DNA of 64,000 bases, taken from NCBI RefSeq assembly GCF_030272615.1, contig NC_081410.1, positions 224,923,415-224,987,414 on the forward strand, given 5' to 3'. Source of the stretch: Cryptomeria japonica. Lineage: Eukaryota > Streptophyta > Pinopsida > Cupressales > Cupressaceae. Every line of letters begins with the position of its first letter. The first letter of the stretch is position 1. This document shows, in pieces, positions 1 through 12,472 of the stretch. Position numbers and translations under genes: made by a program. The notes under the pieces were generated by a model. It had not been told where the DNA came from. It was given only the letters and a program-made list of their open reading frames with translations, and made no database searches.

Positions 1-2469
1 CCAGTCTTCCTTCACCTGCTATTTCCTTAAGCAAATTTTCTTGGTCTTCAAGGGTTAAGATAAATCCTTCATCATGTTCCTCATCAAGTTCATCATGTTC
101 TTTCTCTTTGTCAGCCAACTACTCTCCTTCTCGATTCTCCTCATCCACCTCCATAGGATCAACTTGTTCTTGCTCGGGAACCTGTGACTACTTTTCAAGT
201 TGAGTGGGTTTCTTTCTTCTCTTTTTATCAACCTTCTTTTGTGCCAAATGCATGATAGGTTGTTGATCCTCCTGATCAAAATTGGATTTAATATTATGAA
301 TAATCGCCCTTTCAGTGGTAGGAGTTATTGTAGGTGCAACCTTATGTACTAATGGGGGTGGTGTTACCATTAATGTCATTGTAGCAGCGGGTGTAGACAC
401 CGACGTTGTCATGAAAGTTATAGTAGTTGGTGATGTAATAGTAGGTACCTGTCATTGTAGTAGGAAGAGGTTGATTTGATGTTGTTGTTGTGTCAGGAGG
501 AGGTTGAGTTGATGTTGTTGTTCCTTCATTAGTCTTGTCCTTCTCACCTATCTCTATGGCACCTTCCCCTGGTACACTTCCAATAGAAACCATGACGGGA
601 TGTATTTCTGCATGTGGCTTAGCTCCTAATCCTTCCCTTATCCAAAAGTTTGTTGCTTTCTTTAACAAATCAGCCTTTTGCATCTATTTCTTTACTTGTT
701 CCATAAGCTCCTCTTAGGTTGGTGAAGGCGCAGAGCCTTCATCAGGTTCTATAGATGTGTTCTTCCTAGAACCAGATCTTATTCTTCGAGTGTACTCCTT
801 GTGTAGCTTAGATGGAGGATTATCCGTGGCCAATCCTTTTAGTTTCCCCTTTGAGGTACTAGGACAAATCTTCAAGCTCAACCATTGCCTAGTTCTTTTC
901 ACTACCTTTTGTGTTATTGTATCTATGTCTACCTCTTCCTGTCCTAACCATCTTATCAAGGAAAGGGGTTTCTTATCAATTCCTTGCTCCTTGTACATTG
1001 GGTCTAACAATTCATTGTCATCTCTTAATTCCTTAGTGAGATTTGTCTCTATTTCAAAATCCCTTATTTATGGTACTGTAAGCCGATAATAACTCTTCTC
1101 CCTAACTTCAAATCTATCCTAAAGGTTGGCCCAAAATATCTTCTAACTCAGGTTTATGTCCCTCATATGCTTTAGGCATCATTAATTTCAGTTTTCCATA
1201 GGGATCATAAAGCTCTTGAGCATAATCAAATTCTTTCAATTATAAATCTTGTAATTCTTGCTTGGCTGTCTTAGCTACTTGTATTTTTTAACAAGAAAAG
1301 TAACCAATTATTATAGAAAAATCAACACCTGGTTTGTGCTTTGAAGATAACAATGATTATAATCCGACCATCTACCTAACATACTCCAAAAGTATAACCC
1401 TATTACTACAATACTTGGGAAACAACATTGGATTTCCTGTAAACCCACTAACTCTGATATATGTAGATCATTGGTTTTGTAGGAACCAACATCCCTATTT
1501 CTTAATTACTGCCATAGCTTCCTAACTTATTCTATAACCTATATCACCAGTGAGTTTTATAATCATCGGGAATAGAAAGGCATCATTTACCCTCTTAAAA
1601 TGTAACTTAGCTTGAGACAAAGGGAGTTGTGCATAGTATTCCCACACTCTATTATGTTTTACTCCTTCCCTGAGTTTCCCTTCAGTTTGCAGCCCTAGGA
1701 ACTGTCCTACTCATGCTGCTACCCAAATAACATATGATGTGAAAAAGAACTTATTTGTTTTATGCACATTCACACACTGATTGTGTTTGTTGTCTAACAG
1801 GATTTGAGACCAGTCATAATACTGTTTACCAATCTATATGGTGGTCATATACTAGAACATCCATAGGTAGAAGTGGCAATAGTTAGGTTTGTTGAATGCC
1901 TTATTCAACATTATTGTCAAATCTCATTGTGGCTATCTGAAGTCAGCCCTTAGTAAGTCATTAGATTTCAATGATGTTCTTCTTTCTTCCTCCAACCAAT
2001 TTTTATTCATATGTTTCTTATAATTATATGTATCATCACCCCAAATCTTTAAAGTTTCTTCCTCAATAGTCAGTAGTACTTCATCACTAGTAGGAATTCC
2101 AAACACCAAACCAAGCATGTTAATAGATAAATTAATTTTTATTCATCCCTTGTCATCTACACACCTTTTGGTATTAGGATCGTAGAATTGGGAAACAATC
2201 ATGATAAATTCAAAGGCTTGAACTGATTTTGGAAACATTGTTGCCTCCACTAGCCCAGATCTTTTAATCCTCCTATGAGGAGCATCCAACTTTTGATGTG
2301 CTAATTGTTTTGTAATGTCTTCAAACTCTATATGGCCCACTTCTATGTATGTCACCCATTTGATTCCATCATCCAATTTGGATGCATATGTCTATCCTTG
2401 GTAATTGTACTTCATTGTGATAGGTACTTTGTCTAGGTCCTTGGCCTTCTTTCTAGATGTTGAGTCCAT
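1..2469 (-). pseudogene. U3-encoded ORF of LTR B (unrecognised family)
   Basis: Start chosen at the minus-strand ATG at 2469 (MDSTSRKKAKD), which follows the palindrome array as in the other copies. Blocks shared with the giant element's LTR ORF: IEVGHIEFEDITKQL near 2330 corresponds to TKIGHVDMQEFLDRV; VWEYYAQL and RVNDAF near 1600; a Y-I-R-V/I aromatic block near 1450; and a segment near 950 (DPMYKEQGIDKKPLSLIRW) matching DPVYYEKKIVDSPLPLVQW. The left end is acidic and Lys/Glu-rich, like the tail of the N-terminal half of the related ORF. Many stops and frame changes make it a pseudogene. I do not recognise the family; a structural or accessory retroelement protein is an inference from position only. 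Confidence 0.6.
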
Positions 2470-2539
2470 TCAGTTACTTTGATCTCCAAAAAGACACCAA
2501 AAATTATCTTATCATACTATCAAAACATCAATTTTATAA

Positions 2540-3600
2540 CTCACTTCGGGACTCTAAGGTTCCAAGGTGAGAAAACCCCTTAAAGACAACTAACTTCAGG
2601 ACTCTGAGGTTCTGAGGTTCTGAAGTTAGAACAGGATAAAACTGCAAAGTCCAGAACTCCGAGGTTTTGGGGCTTGTTGAAAACTCAATAGTCAAATTTC
2701 AGAACTCTGAGATTTCGGGGTTCCGAGGTGTAAAACCTTGGGGGTGAAAATGGATCGCGGGACTTTGGAGTTCTGAAGTACCAGAATGGATGAAATGGGT
2801 AGTGAAAACAAGACCCGAAACTCTGAGGTTTTAGGGTTTCGAGATGAAAGAAAGTTTATTCGATGGATTACCCCGAGACTCCGGGAGTCCAGAGTTTCGG
2901 GATGGAATGGAAAGTGGTTATGAAATGAACTTCGGAATCCTGGGGTTCTGAGGTTCATATTTCGGACAAGACAAAGCACCTCAGGATTTTGGGGACCCGA
3001 ACTCCTGAACCTAGGGCACACCAAAAACCTAAACAGAAAGAAACTAAAAAACAAAAAAACCCCAAAAAAGAAAAGAAATCTAAACTACGAAAATTTTAAA
3101 TCTAAACTACCAAAACATGAAAACCAAAAAAGAGAAGAAATCCACCAATCTGGAGGAAGAAAAACACGTGAAACTCGCAGACACGAATGTACGAACTCAA
3201 GAGGTTAGAGCTAAGAAACTCAAAAGCTTGAATGCAAAAATGAAATTCAAACAGTTTATTTTCACTATTTATACCTTCCTGCAAGTTGTCCATACAAATG
3301 CACTAAAAATGACCTTGGGAGTCTGAAATTCTGGACTTCTGAGATTGGCAAACAAAGGAACACAAAGAACTCGGGACCTCGGGGTTTTGGAATTCCGAGA
3401 TCCAACAAAAAAAAGAAAAAAACATACAAGGCAAAGAGCACACTTCGGAACTCTGGGGTTCTGGGGTTTTGAGATAGAACTCAAAACAAAGAAAAGGACA
3501 AAGAGACCATTTTGGAACTCCGGTGTTCCAGGGTTTTGAAACAAACCAAAAAAAAAGAGCACCTCAAAACTCTGGGGTTCCAAGATGTTCAAAACAAAAA
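2540..3600. repeat. Two-block imperfect palindrome array of LTR B
   Basis: About 14 units based on GGAACTC(C/T)G(A/G)GGTTC(C), each an imperfect inverted repeat, for example TGGAACTCCGGTGTTCCA at 3513-3530 and GACTCCGGGAGTC at 2877-2889. Units start near 2549, 2594, 2652, 2700, 2758, 2814, 2874, 2932 and 2981 (nine units), then near 3317, 3370, 3444, 3512 and 3565 (five units), with a unit-free spacer of about 300 bp at 3011-3310. Spacing is about 45-75 bp. Read in LTR orientation this is a short block, a spacer and a long block, as in LTR A and the giant element, but the motif sequence is different. Confidence 0.65.
3266..3273 (-). promoter_or_regulatory. Possible TATA box in the array spacer of LTR B
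   Basis: TATAAATA on the minus strand lies in the spacer between the two palindrome blocks and points towards the ORF that starts at 2469. It could be a separate promoter for the U3 ORF. No equally good TATA box was found in the corresponding spacers of LTR A or the giant element, so the call is weak. Confidence 0.3.
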
Positions 3601-3700
3601 CACAAAGGCAAAGCAAAAAGAGAAAAATAAAAGACAGAAAAGGGGGGATCGATATTTTCATGTCAAAGAAAATGATGGGGTGAATATGCAGGGCATAACA

Positions 3701-4342
3701 TTAACAATCTTGGTTTTGATAGGAACAAGTTGGCTGAAATCAAAATCTTTAGGAGAGACAACTTGCTTCTTTCTCTTTAGCAAATTAGACATCAACCAAG
3801 GTGGTAAATTCAAAACATCAATCTCACCTATTACCATATCCTAAGAGGGATTGATAGAATCTTTAACAATGGTGGTTACTATAGGTGATGTCATTGTAAC
3901 AACATGGGAAGGATTTTCAAGGGATGACTCATTGTATCTAGGAGCCGATTCATTCATGAATTTATCAAAATCATCCATCATAGTTGTAGACACTTCTGAC
4001 AAAGAAGGAAAAGATGAGAAGACATATTCTCAATATTGTCATGGGGTGTGTCTAAAGAAGACTCGGTAGCACTAGTGGAGGATACATGAATAATATTTTC
4101 AAGAGAAACACAAGTAACCACTAGAGGCTGGGTCGTAGAGGTAAAACTAGGAACGTGTAACATAGATAAAGAAGGAAATACCTGAGGTAAATATTTATCT
4201 TCTTGTAATGACTCAGTCTTCATTAAGTACACCTTGTTCTTGATCATCTTCTTGCTCTTCTTCCAATTGATCAACATCAATCAGCTCATCATCAGGATGA
4301 TCATCCTCCTCTTTTTCATTTGGTGCTTCAGACTCATGTGTC
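3701..4342 (-). pseudogene. LTR A U3 ORF, middle to C-terminal piece
   Basis: This continues the ORF piece at 9033-10780 after removal of Cop1. It starts with a very acidic stretch (HETHESEAPNEKEEDDHPDD). Near 3800 it contains LPPWLMSNLLKRKKQVVSPK, which aligns with LPPWMEVVAPKRKKQVISPD in the giant element's LTR ORF. It then stops in the middle of the conserved FDFxxLVP block, at the exact point where LTR B starts. Several internal stops are present. Function unknown. Confidence 0.6.
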
Positions 4343-4347
4343 TCATG

Positions 4348-5495
4348 TGTTAGGAACCGGAAGGACAACTGAGAGGGGGGGATGAATCAGTTGTCAATAA
4401 ATTACAACCCAAAACTAATTAATCTAACTTAAAACTTAGTGTCAGTAAAACAAACTTAATGCCAGTAAAATAGATTAACAGTTATAGCAGTACCGGTATA
4501 ACTTAATGCATGAAACAGAAAGGAAAACAACATCCATGACACATGACACAGAGATTTTGACATGGAAGCCCTGTAAAAGCCTCTAAGGGGAAAAACCATA
4601 GTGGGAAACCTTACCCACAATCAGATGATACTACTACAGATAGTAAGTGTATACAATAATGGGGTTTGCACATGCAGAAAGGCCAACTACCTAGAGCTCA
4701 CTACTCAATCATAAAATAGGAGTCACATTGACTATAATTCAATGGTTAAATCCAATAAACAATGAACTACTTCATAATAGAATCTGCAATGCTGGATTCA
4801 GTACCAGTTTAAGCTCTGACCATGAGTTCCAAACACCTTCATAACCTTTCCTTCAACCTTCAGATAATATCTGGGTGATTATCACAAGGATCTGCTTATT
4901 TTCACTCTTCACAATGATCTTCAATATTCACACACACACACTCATAATGATCTTCAATAAGATCTTACAATTATTTATACAAAACCTAAGACCTTATCAT
5001 GAGGTTGTCTCACTAAAGATATTACAATTATAAAATAAGTCTTGATGCAATACAATGTGTCGGCTCAATACATTTACACATTATTCAATCAATAAACCAT
5101 TTCCAAAATGTGTCGTGTTGATCTGGAACATGATATCTTGTACCGGTGCATAACCTGGACCTATCTGTCGGTAAAGGCAAATATGTGAACTTGATCAAAC
5201 CAATAAGAAAAACACCAAATCCAAACATCCAATCCATGTCTTCAACATAGCCAGATGATCTCCAGATGATAGCAAATCATCATCACTGCCAGTGAACCAT
5301 ATATCCTGCTAGTGAAGCATATACCGATGACTTTGCATAAGCCAATATCCATGTTGGGACCAAAATGTGTCAGTTCAACAATAAACCAAAATAACCAGAG
5401 TGCCAAATCAACAATGTAGACCTCCAAAAAGATAAGTGTTGACATCAATGACAAAACCAATGCAACACATGACGAATTCATCCATAATACCAACA
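4348..5495 (-). repeat. Cop1 3' LTR
   Basis: 1,148 bp, direct repeat of 7878-9027. It differs mainly at CCGGT-type sites, which appear as CCAGT, CTGGT or TCGGT in one copy or the other. The inner side abuts the PPT: minus-strand AAATGGGGAGAT at 5496-5507. Confidence 0.92.
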
Positions 5496-5539
5496 ATCTC
5501 CCCATTTGGCATTGATAGCAACACTAGATGGAAAAACAT

Positions 5540-6330
5540 CTAAGTGCCTTGCTTCTAGTTGAGTAACCAAGAAATATTCCTTCATCACTTCTAAGATCAA
5601 ATTTGCCAATAGACTCATCTCTCCTAATATAGCATTTGCTTCCAAATATTCTGAATTATTTAAGAGTAGGAGTATGACCAAACCATAGTTCATAAGGGGT
5701 CTTACCGGTTTCACCTTTGATGTGAACTTTGTTGAAAGTATAAACCATTGTATTCACTGCTTCTCTCCAGTAGACATGAGGTAGATTTGCTTCCATCATC
5801 ATGGTTCTTTCTGCATCTAGTATAGTTATATTCTTCCTTTCCACAACTCCATTTTGCTGAGGTGTCTAGGGTGCTGATAGTTGTCTTTTGATTCCATTCT
5901 CCTCACAGAATGCATTGAATTCCCTAGATGTAAATTCTCCTCCTTGATCAGATCTCAAGCATTTGATTTTCTTGCCAATTTCATTTTCTACCATTGCCTT
6001 GTATATCTTGAATCTTCCAAAAGCTTCTGATTTCTCCCTGAGAAAAGTAACCCAACACGTTCTAGAATAATCATCAATTATTAGCATAAAGTATCTATCA
6101 CCCTGAAGACTCCTTGCTCTTGTTGGACCACATAAATCAATATGGATTAAATCAATAATTTTATTGGATTTCTCAGAAATTCTCTTAAATGTTGTTCTAA
6201 CTTGCTTTCCCATTTGACATTCCTTACATACCGGATTATGAGGTTTCACAATCTTAGGTAAATCCCTTATTGCCTTAGTTGAACTGATCTTTACAATGCA
6301 ATCAAAATTCACATGACAGGGTCTTTTATG
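5540..6330 (-). pseudogene. Cop1 integrase remnant
   Basis: Copia integrase. The zinc-binding region is H-x-N and CKECQMGKQ (about 6200-6330). The core has the first catalytic Asp in IHIDLCGPT, the second in LRSDQGGEF and the Glu in QNGVVERKN. The translation continues past a stop near 5656 into FRIFGSKCYIRRDESIGKF, the usual C-terminal part, and breaks off near 5540. There the sequence changes to 3' untranslated sequence shared with Cop4 (TAAGTGCC at the junction). The stops near 5656 and 5865 and the missing pol C-terminus make it non-functional. Confidence 0.85.
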
Positions 6331-6336
6331 CCAAAA

Positions 6337-7820
6337 CTAACTTTCATCAATGTGAGCAATCAAACATGTCTTATCACTTGTATTCAAATGAAAGATATTA
6401 CCTTTAGTTTGATTACCAGTTGCAATCTCCAAACCAATTCTATTCATGATTTTGCATTTTCCATTATTGAATTTTAATTGAAATCCTTTTTCCACTAACT
6501 GACCAACACTCAAAAGATTAAGTTTTAAACCTTGAACATAATAAACATTGTCAGTATTGTGCTTACCATCCAAATATATGGTGCCTCTTCCTTTGATTAA
6601 ACAAGCTTTGTCATCTCCAAATCTTACTAGACCTCCATGACATTCTTGGAATGATAAGAATTTTCTTTTATCACCAGTCATATGATGTGAGCAACCACTA
6701 TCAATGATCCATTCATCCTTTTCTTCAGTTTTTGTTGCCAATGCCTGCTCTACCGGTTTGACAATAGGTGTCGGTTGATCTTCTTTTATTGCAACAAATT
6801 CCCATCCACTATTAGTTGGATCTTCATTAGAGTCATCTATAACACCTTCATCTACATAGTAACATGACCTATCTCTGTTTTTCTTAAAATTTGTACCTCT
6901 GATATTCAGGGTTAGGTTTATATGTTCTCTTAGCTTCATCTCTTATTCTTGCATGTCTATCAGGACACCTAGACGCCATATGAACAACTTTATTGCAATT
7001 AAAACATTTGAAAGGTGCTTTACCTTCATACTTACTTCCTACTGGACCTTTAGGCATCTTCCTTGCATATAGTGCTTCAAGTTCTTCAATTTCTTCATTT
7101 TCTCTCTTGATATCTTCAAGTTATTTTGCATAAAGTGCTTTCCAATCAGATTTGTCAGATGATGATGATGATGATGCTTTGAAAGCTATATCAGTTTTGA
7201 CTATAGCAAAAGGACCAAATTCTTCAAGCTCAAATGCTGAAAGTTTTCCAACCAAATTATCTCTAGATACTGATGTATTAGGCATTGTTCTCAACTCATT
7301 AATAGCAGTTGCTTTCATTTTGTAAGTCGGTGGCAAAACTCTTAAAAATTTAGAAACAATTTCATCTTCACTTAAAGATCCTCCACAACATTGTATTCCT
7401 AAAACAATTTCATTCTCTTTCCATAAATGCAAAAATTCTTTCATCTTCTTCCATTTTTAAATTTTCATACCTAACCCGGTAACATTCCAATTTTACAATC
7501 TTGATAGTGGTATCTCCTTCATTCAATGTTTCCAATTTATCCCAAATAGCTTTTTCAGTAGATCTGTCTGATAATCCCATGATTTGTTGATCTAATAATG
7601 CACTTAGAAGTGCTTCTCTTACTTTGCAATCATTCTCCAAGTCTTTAGCCAATGTCGGTGGATGAGGGATATTCGGAGGAGGACCAAAATAGCCATTCTT
7701 TGTAACATCCCATATATCTCTTCCAATGCAGTTCAGATGTGTTTCCATTTTGATCTTCCATATACCATAGTTAGTTACATCAAGTTTAGGATTGTCCTTC
7801 TTGAAAATATTTGTTGTCAT
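6337..7820 (-). pseudogene. Cop1 gag and protease remnant
   Basis: Gag starts at the ATG at 7820 (MTTNIFKKDNPKLDVTNYGI), with the copia gag W-x-I-K-M-E-T pattern. A frameshift near 7440 leads into SEDEIVSKFLRVLPPTYKMK and SAFELEEF. A zinc knuckle CFNCNKVVHMASRC lies at about 6965-7005; the usual Gly before His is Val. Protease follows, with catalytic Asp in WIIDSGCSHHMTG near 6700 and the downstream LLSVGQL block. Together these would form capsid, RNA-binding domain and aspartic protease of one polyprotein. At least two frameshifts separate the pieces. Confidence 0.85.
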
Positions 7821-7863
7821 AGGATCTCCTCAAGCTGTTAGGCTTCCACAAAAAGAGGACTAA

Positions 7864-7875
7864 GCTTTGATACCA
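7864..7875 (-). other. Cop1 primer-binding site (initiator Met tRNA)
   Basis: Minus-strand TGGTATCAAAGC lies two bases inside the 5' LTR. It matches the plant initiator-Met tRNA 3' end (TGGTATCAGAGC) with one G-to-A change. Confidence 0.85.
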
Positions 7876-7877
7876 AT

Positions 7878-9027
7878 TGTTAGGAACTAAACTGACAACT
7901 GAGAGGGGAGGGGGGGTGAATCAGTTGTCAATAAATTACAACCCAAAACTAATTAATCCAACTTAAAACTTAGTGCTGGTAAAACAAACTTAATGTTGGT
8001 AAAACAGATTAATAGTTATAGCAATACCAGTATAAGTTAATGCATGAAATAGAAAGGAAAACAACATCCACAACACATGACACAAAGATTTTGATGTGGA
8101 AGCCTTGTAAGAGCCTACAAGGGGAAAAACCACGATGGGAAACCTTACCCACGATCAGATGATACTACCACAGATAGTAAGTGTATACAATAATGGGGTG
8201 TGCACATACAGAAAGGCCAACCACCTAGAGCTCACTACTCAATCACAAAATAGGAGTCACACTGACTACAATTGGATGGTTAAATCCGATAAATAATGTA
8301 CTGCTTCAGAATAGCATCTACAATGTTGGATTGAGTACTAATTTAAGCTCTAACCATGAGTGCCAAACACCTTCATAACCTTTCCTTCAACCTTCAGATA
8401 ATATCTGTGTGATTCGCACAAGGATCTGCTTATTTTCAGTCTTCATAATGATCTTCAATATTCGCAAACACACTCATAATAATCTTCAATAAGATCTTAC
8501 AATTATTTATACAAAACCTAAGACCTTATCATGAGGTCGGCTCACTAAAGATATTACAATTATAAAATAAGTCTTAATGCAATACAATGTGTTGGCTCAA
8601 TACATTTACACATTATTCAATCAATAAACCATTTCCAAAATGTGTTGTGCTGATCTGGAACATGATATCTTGTACTGGTGCATAACCTGGACCTATCTAC
8701 TGGTAAAGGCAAATATGTGAACCCGATCAGACCAATAAGAAAAACACCAAATCCAAACATCCAATCCATGTCTTCGACATAACCAAATGATCTCCAAATG
8801 ATAACAAATCATCATCACTATCGGTGAACCATATATCTTGTCAGTGAAGCATATACTGGTGACTGTGCATAAGCCAATATCCATGTCGAGACCATAATGT
8901 GTTGGTTCAACAATAAACCAATATAACCAGAGTGCCAAATCAACAATGTAGACCTCCAGAAAGATAAGTGTTGACATCAATCACTAAACCAATGCAACAC
9001 ATGACGAAGTCATCCATAATACCAACA
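7878..9027 (-). repeat. Cop1 5' LTR
   Basis: 1,150 bp, direct repeat of 4348-5495. The sequence shared with Cop3, Cop4 and Cop5 includes the GAGAGGGGGG-GTGAATCAGT block next to the inner edge and a CCATAATACCAACA-type end, so these belong to one LTR superfamily. Confidence 0.92.
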
Positions 9028-9032
9028 TCATG

Positions 9033-10780
9033 AACAGTAGAGGCTAATGGCTCTCCGTGAGTTTTTCCTTTCTTAGTTCCAACTGTGAACTATAATTTTA
9101 GAGCTTTGGTTGGAGATGTGGAATCTTGTCTATTAATGATTCTAATATTTGATATTTTTCACATTGGGTTAGCAATGTCATCATCAAAACCAGAAGAGAA
9201 AGATTTCATTGGAATACCATGCAGGGTCGACCATATATTGGTATTCGTAAGAATACTTTGAAACCACTTCGTAATGGAAGTACATTCCTTTTGTGACCAT
9301 TGAATGAGAGACTAAGGATAAGAAGAAACTTTGTTCTTCTCGTATGTATTATCTAAGACATCTTAATCTTCCTCAAGATCATCAAGAACGTCAGTGAGAC
9401 CAAAGTTTTCAATCGTTTCAACTGTCAACTGACAATAGTCAAGTTTTCTCACATCATACTCAAATCTACAATCATCCTAAATATCCTCAATTCGATGCAC
9501 ATGAACGTATGCCTTCTTCAACTTATTTCTCATTCCTTTGTAATCAAAGTCCTTCCTAGCCTTGAAGAACCTTATGGTAACTCTGCTCATCTCCTCTTCC
9601 ATTTCTCTTGCTTTAAATATGGATTTGATGGAATATCTACCAATGGTAAGGGAGAATTTCAAACCTATTTTATGAGAACCTGATTGGGCCTCATGTACTG
9701 CATTCATTTGATGAGCTAACTCCATCAATAAAATCTTATTAAAAGGTTACCGAGAGAGCATGAAATGATCACCAGTGAAGCAACCAACCTTGAGGTATGT
9801 GAAGGTTGGGAATTAAAGGAATGTGCATCCATATTGATTCACCACCTCCCAAGAATGATCAAATACCCTTTTATTGTACAGGTTCTTGTTCAACATAACC
9901 ATGTAATAACTGAATAATGCATCATTTACTCTTTGGAAATGACTATGACTATTCTGAAGAACTAACTGGGAATAATATTTATGTACCTAAATATCCCTCC
10001 TATCACCTATTGTACACAATCTAGGGAAATTTCTCATTGAAGTTGCAACATACACCAAGTATGAAGTCATATAAAATTTGAGTGTGGTAGGTACCTTGAT
10101 GAGCTGCTTGTAGATAGCATCGTTGATCTATTTCCCCAAAATATCTTTTTATTTTGCTTGATCATATTAATGTATTGATACATCCATTTATAAAAGGTAT
10201 TGGAGGTGTGAATTCCTTTAACTCAACTCAAGAGAGATATCAAATCATTGACTTCTTCAATGAAGTCACATATGGGAACAATTTCCAGCCATCTTGTAAT
10301 AGTAGGTCTTGGGGTCTTCAATCAATTATCATTCATGTTCTTTATGCACTTGTCATAATTTCTATCAAAATAAGCTTTGGTTGATTGTATTTTAATATCA
10401 TAATATTCCTTAATATTGTGATAATTAAAGACTGAATCAAAGAATTCCTCATCAAGTCAGATCAATATCTTCCCAGTTTCATCCTTTACACTTTTACTGA
10501 CTAGATCAAAATGATTTACAACTACCACAACAAACTTAGTATCTTGAGAAGACATTTAAAATGCACCAACCAAATGAATTCCATTGTTGATAATAGCTTC
10601 CATATTACGATATGAAGATGGCTTCTTAATTCTCTTGAGAAAATCAGCTAGGTCAGCATGACCTATCTCTGTATCTCTTATGTGATCAATGTTTGAACTG
10701 ACTGAAGAGAATGACGAGATCAGATGAGGATACTGCTTCTTGAATTTCCTCCCTCTCTTGTTTTGAGAAGCTTTTGTCAT
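9033..10780 (-). pseudogene. LTR A U3 ORF, N-terminal and middle piece
   Basis: Start chosen at the minus-strand ATG at 10780 (MTKASQNKRGRKF), just after the palindrome array. DTEIGHADLADFLKRI near 10650 matches the giant element's DTKIGHVDMQEFLDRV. Near 9700-9480, AVHEAQSGSHKIGLKF, IGRYSIKS and RFFKARKDFDYKGMRNKLKK match the VHEKQS, GLKFPELIGRY and RFKARTDFDFWGI blocks of the LTR ORF at 28352-31943. Stops and frame changes are frequent between the blocks. Cop1 interrupts it at 9027. Protein family not recognised. Confidence 0.65.
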
Positions 10781-11035
10781 TGATATAATAATCACACTGA
10801 GAAAAATACATTCATTAGTATTACAATGATACATTTGATCAATCACATTTATTCATATGACTTGAACAAATTCAGAAAATAGTGCAATTTGGCCATTAGG
10901 GTTTCCAAAACCCTCTTAAAATCTTGAAATCACTGAGATAGATCAAATATGAATCTTAATTTTTGTGTGTGATAAGTGAAATTTCAAGTTTGTAACCTTA
11001 AAAATTCCCTTAAGAAAAATTGTGAGTAAATGTAT

Positions 11036-11443
11036 AATTCGGGTCCATAAACCCGAATTGCACTTTGGAGAAATAAAATTAGGTGTGATTCGGGTTTATG
11101 GATTCGAATTACACTTAATACAAAGTGAAAATTCTATCTAAGTGTTTGGCAGAGTCACCGACCCGACTAACACCTAAAGATCCAATGAAAAGCATAAGGT
11201 GGTCAACAGGGTTACAAACCCGTCGAACACCAAGCGTTATCTCTTTACATTAAGGACAGTGGTGGTGGATGGGATCACCAACGTTCCACACAGTAAAATG
11301 TGGTTTGGAGCGGGCCTACAGCCCCACCTAACACCACAATTGTAGATAAAATGAATAGTCATGGAAAAAGGTGGTGGTCAGGGTCACCGACCCACCAAAC
11401 ACCACAATGTGGTGTGGGGCGGGCCTATGGCCCTACCCAACAC
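11036..11443. repeat. LTR A palindrome array, block 2 (distal part)
   Basis: Eight imperfect inverted repeats of about 24-41 bp, at approximately 11036-11059, 11082-11115, 11141-11175, 11197-11231, 11259-11291, 11298-11338, 11371-11405 and 11410-11443. Examples of paired arms: AATTCGGGT with ACCCGAATT in the first; GGTGGTGGTCAGGGT with ACCCACCAAACACC in the seventh. Cores differ (CCATA, CACCGA, CCTA). The array continues at 17483 on the other side of Cop2. Confidence 0.75.
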
Positions 11444-11454
11444 TGCTAGGTATG

Positions 11455-12348
11455 TGTTGGGAAAAATGGTGTCTCAACCTTGCATTTATGCGAGGTTACT
11501 ATTTATAGTAAGTTTTCATTTGAGAACGAAATGGTGCGAAACTCTCCCTGAAGCTTCTGGTTGGCTAGATAAGCATTCTGGTAAAGTTTCGTTGCAAGGT
11601 CACAGCTAGTTTTGAAGATATTAAAGTTTTCATCTTGGAGGGGTGCAATAAAATATTTAAACTTAATTTTGGGGAATTTAGAGGCTTTGAAATGCCTTGA
11701 AAAGTGGCCGTAACCGGCGAAGCAAGTTACGAGGTGATAGAGCACTTTGCGAGCTTTCCGGCGCTTCAAACGGTTCGTCAATCGGACACCCGGTTCTCAA
11801 GTTATGGCCTCCGGAAGTTTGTACTCCTGAAATAGGAAAAATAATTTGTATCGGATACATAAATAAGCTATAAAAGGGAGCGACACGTGTTGATGTGTGC
11901 TTTAACATGTCATAGGGCATCTAGAAGGGAGATAAAGTCGGCTACACCTTATTGGGTGGTTTTAGCCCATGGTTTTGTAATACCGTTTGACGGTTTCTTG
12001 TATTGTATCTCCTATTTATGAGGTGTGTGAGATAGAGGTTGTGTGTAAGAGTCTTATGGCTATTGAGTTGCCTCTGAATCTCTGATTAGTGGTACTCCTG
12101 CGAAGAGCTTGCTCTGCAAGTATTTTGTAATCTGTTTTTGATTGCTGAATAAAATATTGAGCTGCTTTTGGAGGGTGGGGTTTTTCTCCCGAAAGGGTTT
12201 TCCCCACGTAAATCATTGTGTTGTGGTATGAATGCTATTATATCTATTTCCATTTTCTGTAACTGTTGTAATGATCTGAAAAAGTTTTGCATTACCCTCC
12301 TCTCAAGGTTAGTGTAGGAAGTTGTTTCCGCTACTTAACTTCCTTACA
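11455..12348 (+). repeat. Cop2 5' LTR
   Basis: 894 bp, starts TGTTGGGAAAAATGG and ends TTCCTTACA. Contains a TATA box at 11869 and an AATAAA signal near 12147. Confidence 0.95.
11869..11876 (+). promoter_or_regulatory. Cop2 LTR TATA box
   Basis: TATAAAAG in the U3 part of the 5' LTR, followed by GGAGCGACACG. The same box is at 16976-16983 in the 3' LTR. This is the probable core promoter for genomic RNA. Confidence 0.7.
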
Positions 12349-12350
12349 AG

Positions 12351-12362
12351 TGGTATCAGAGC
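12351..12362 (+). other. Cop2 primer-binding site (initiator Met tRNA)
   Basis: TGGTATCAGAGC, a perfect match to the plant initiator-Met tRNA 3' end, two bases after the 5' LTR. Confidence 0.92.
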
Positions 12363-12472
12363 TAGATCACCTTTGGTTTCAATTGTGGGCAGTTGGGTTT
12401 TTTGAACTAATCCAGATTTGAGTGGGAGCTTGTGCAGAAGACACTTTTTGATCTTGTTGCAGGAATATTCAG

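Larger units (their letters stand above)
1..3700 (-). mobile_element. LTR B, partial giant Tat-type LTR
   Basis: Read on the minus strand, this LTR starts at 3700 with TGTTATGCCC, where it cuts into the ORF of LTR A, and runs off the left edge. Its order of parts matches the 5.9 kb LTR of the giant element at 26951-44904: LTR edge, palindrome block, spacer, longer palindrome block, then an ORF starting near 2469. Its ORF translation aligns in blocks with the ORFs of A and of the giant element, but the nucleotide sequence is strongly diverged. Whether it is the 5' LTR of a full element or a solo LTR cannot be told, because its other end is outside the window. Confidence 0.7.
4348..9027 (-). 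mobile_element. Cop1: Ty1/copia element lacking RT and RNase H
   Basis: Complete ends: two LTRs of about 1.15 kb in direct orientation, bounded by TSD TCATG at 4343-4347 and 9028-9032. On the minus strand the element starts TGTTGG and ends CCTAACA. Order on the minus strand is 5' LTR 7878-9027, PBS, gag, protease, integrase, PPT, 3' LTR 4348-5495. The internal region is only about 2.4 kb. Integrase coding joins directly to 3' untranslated sequence near 5540, so RT and RNase H are gone and the copy is non-autonomous. It sits inside the ORF of LTR A and is therefore younger than A. Confidence 0.93.
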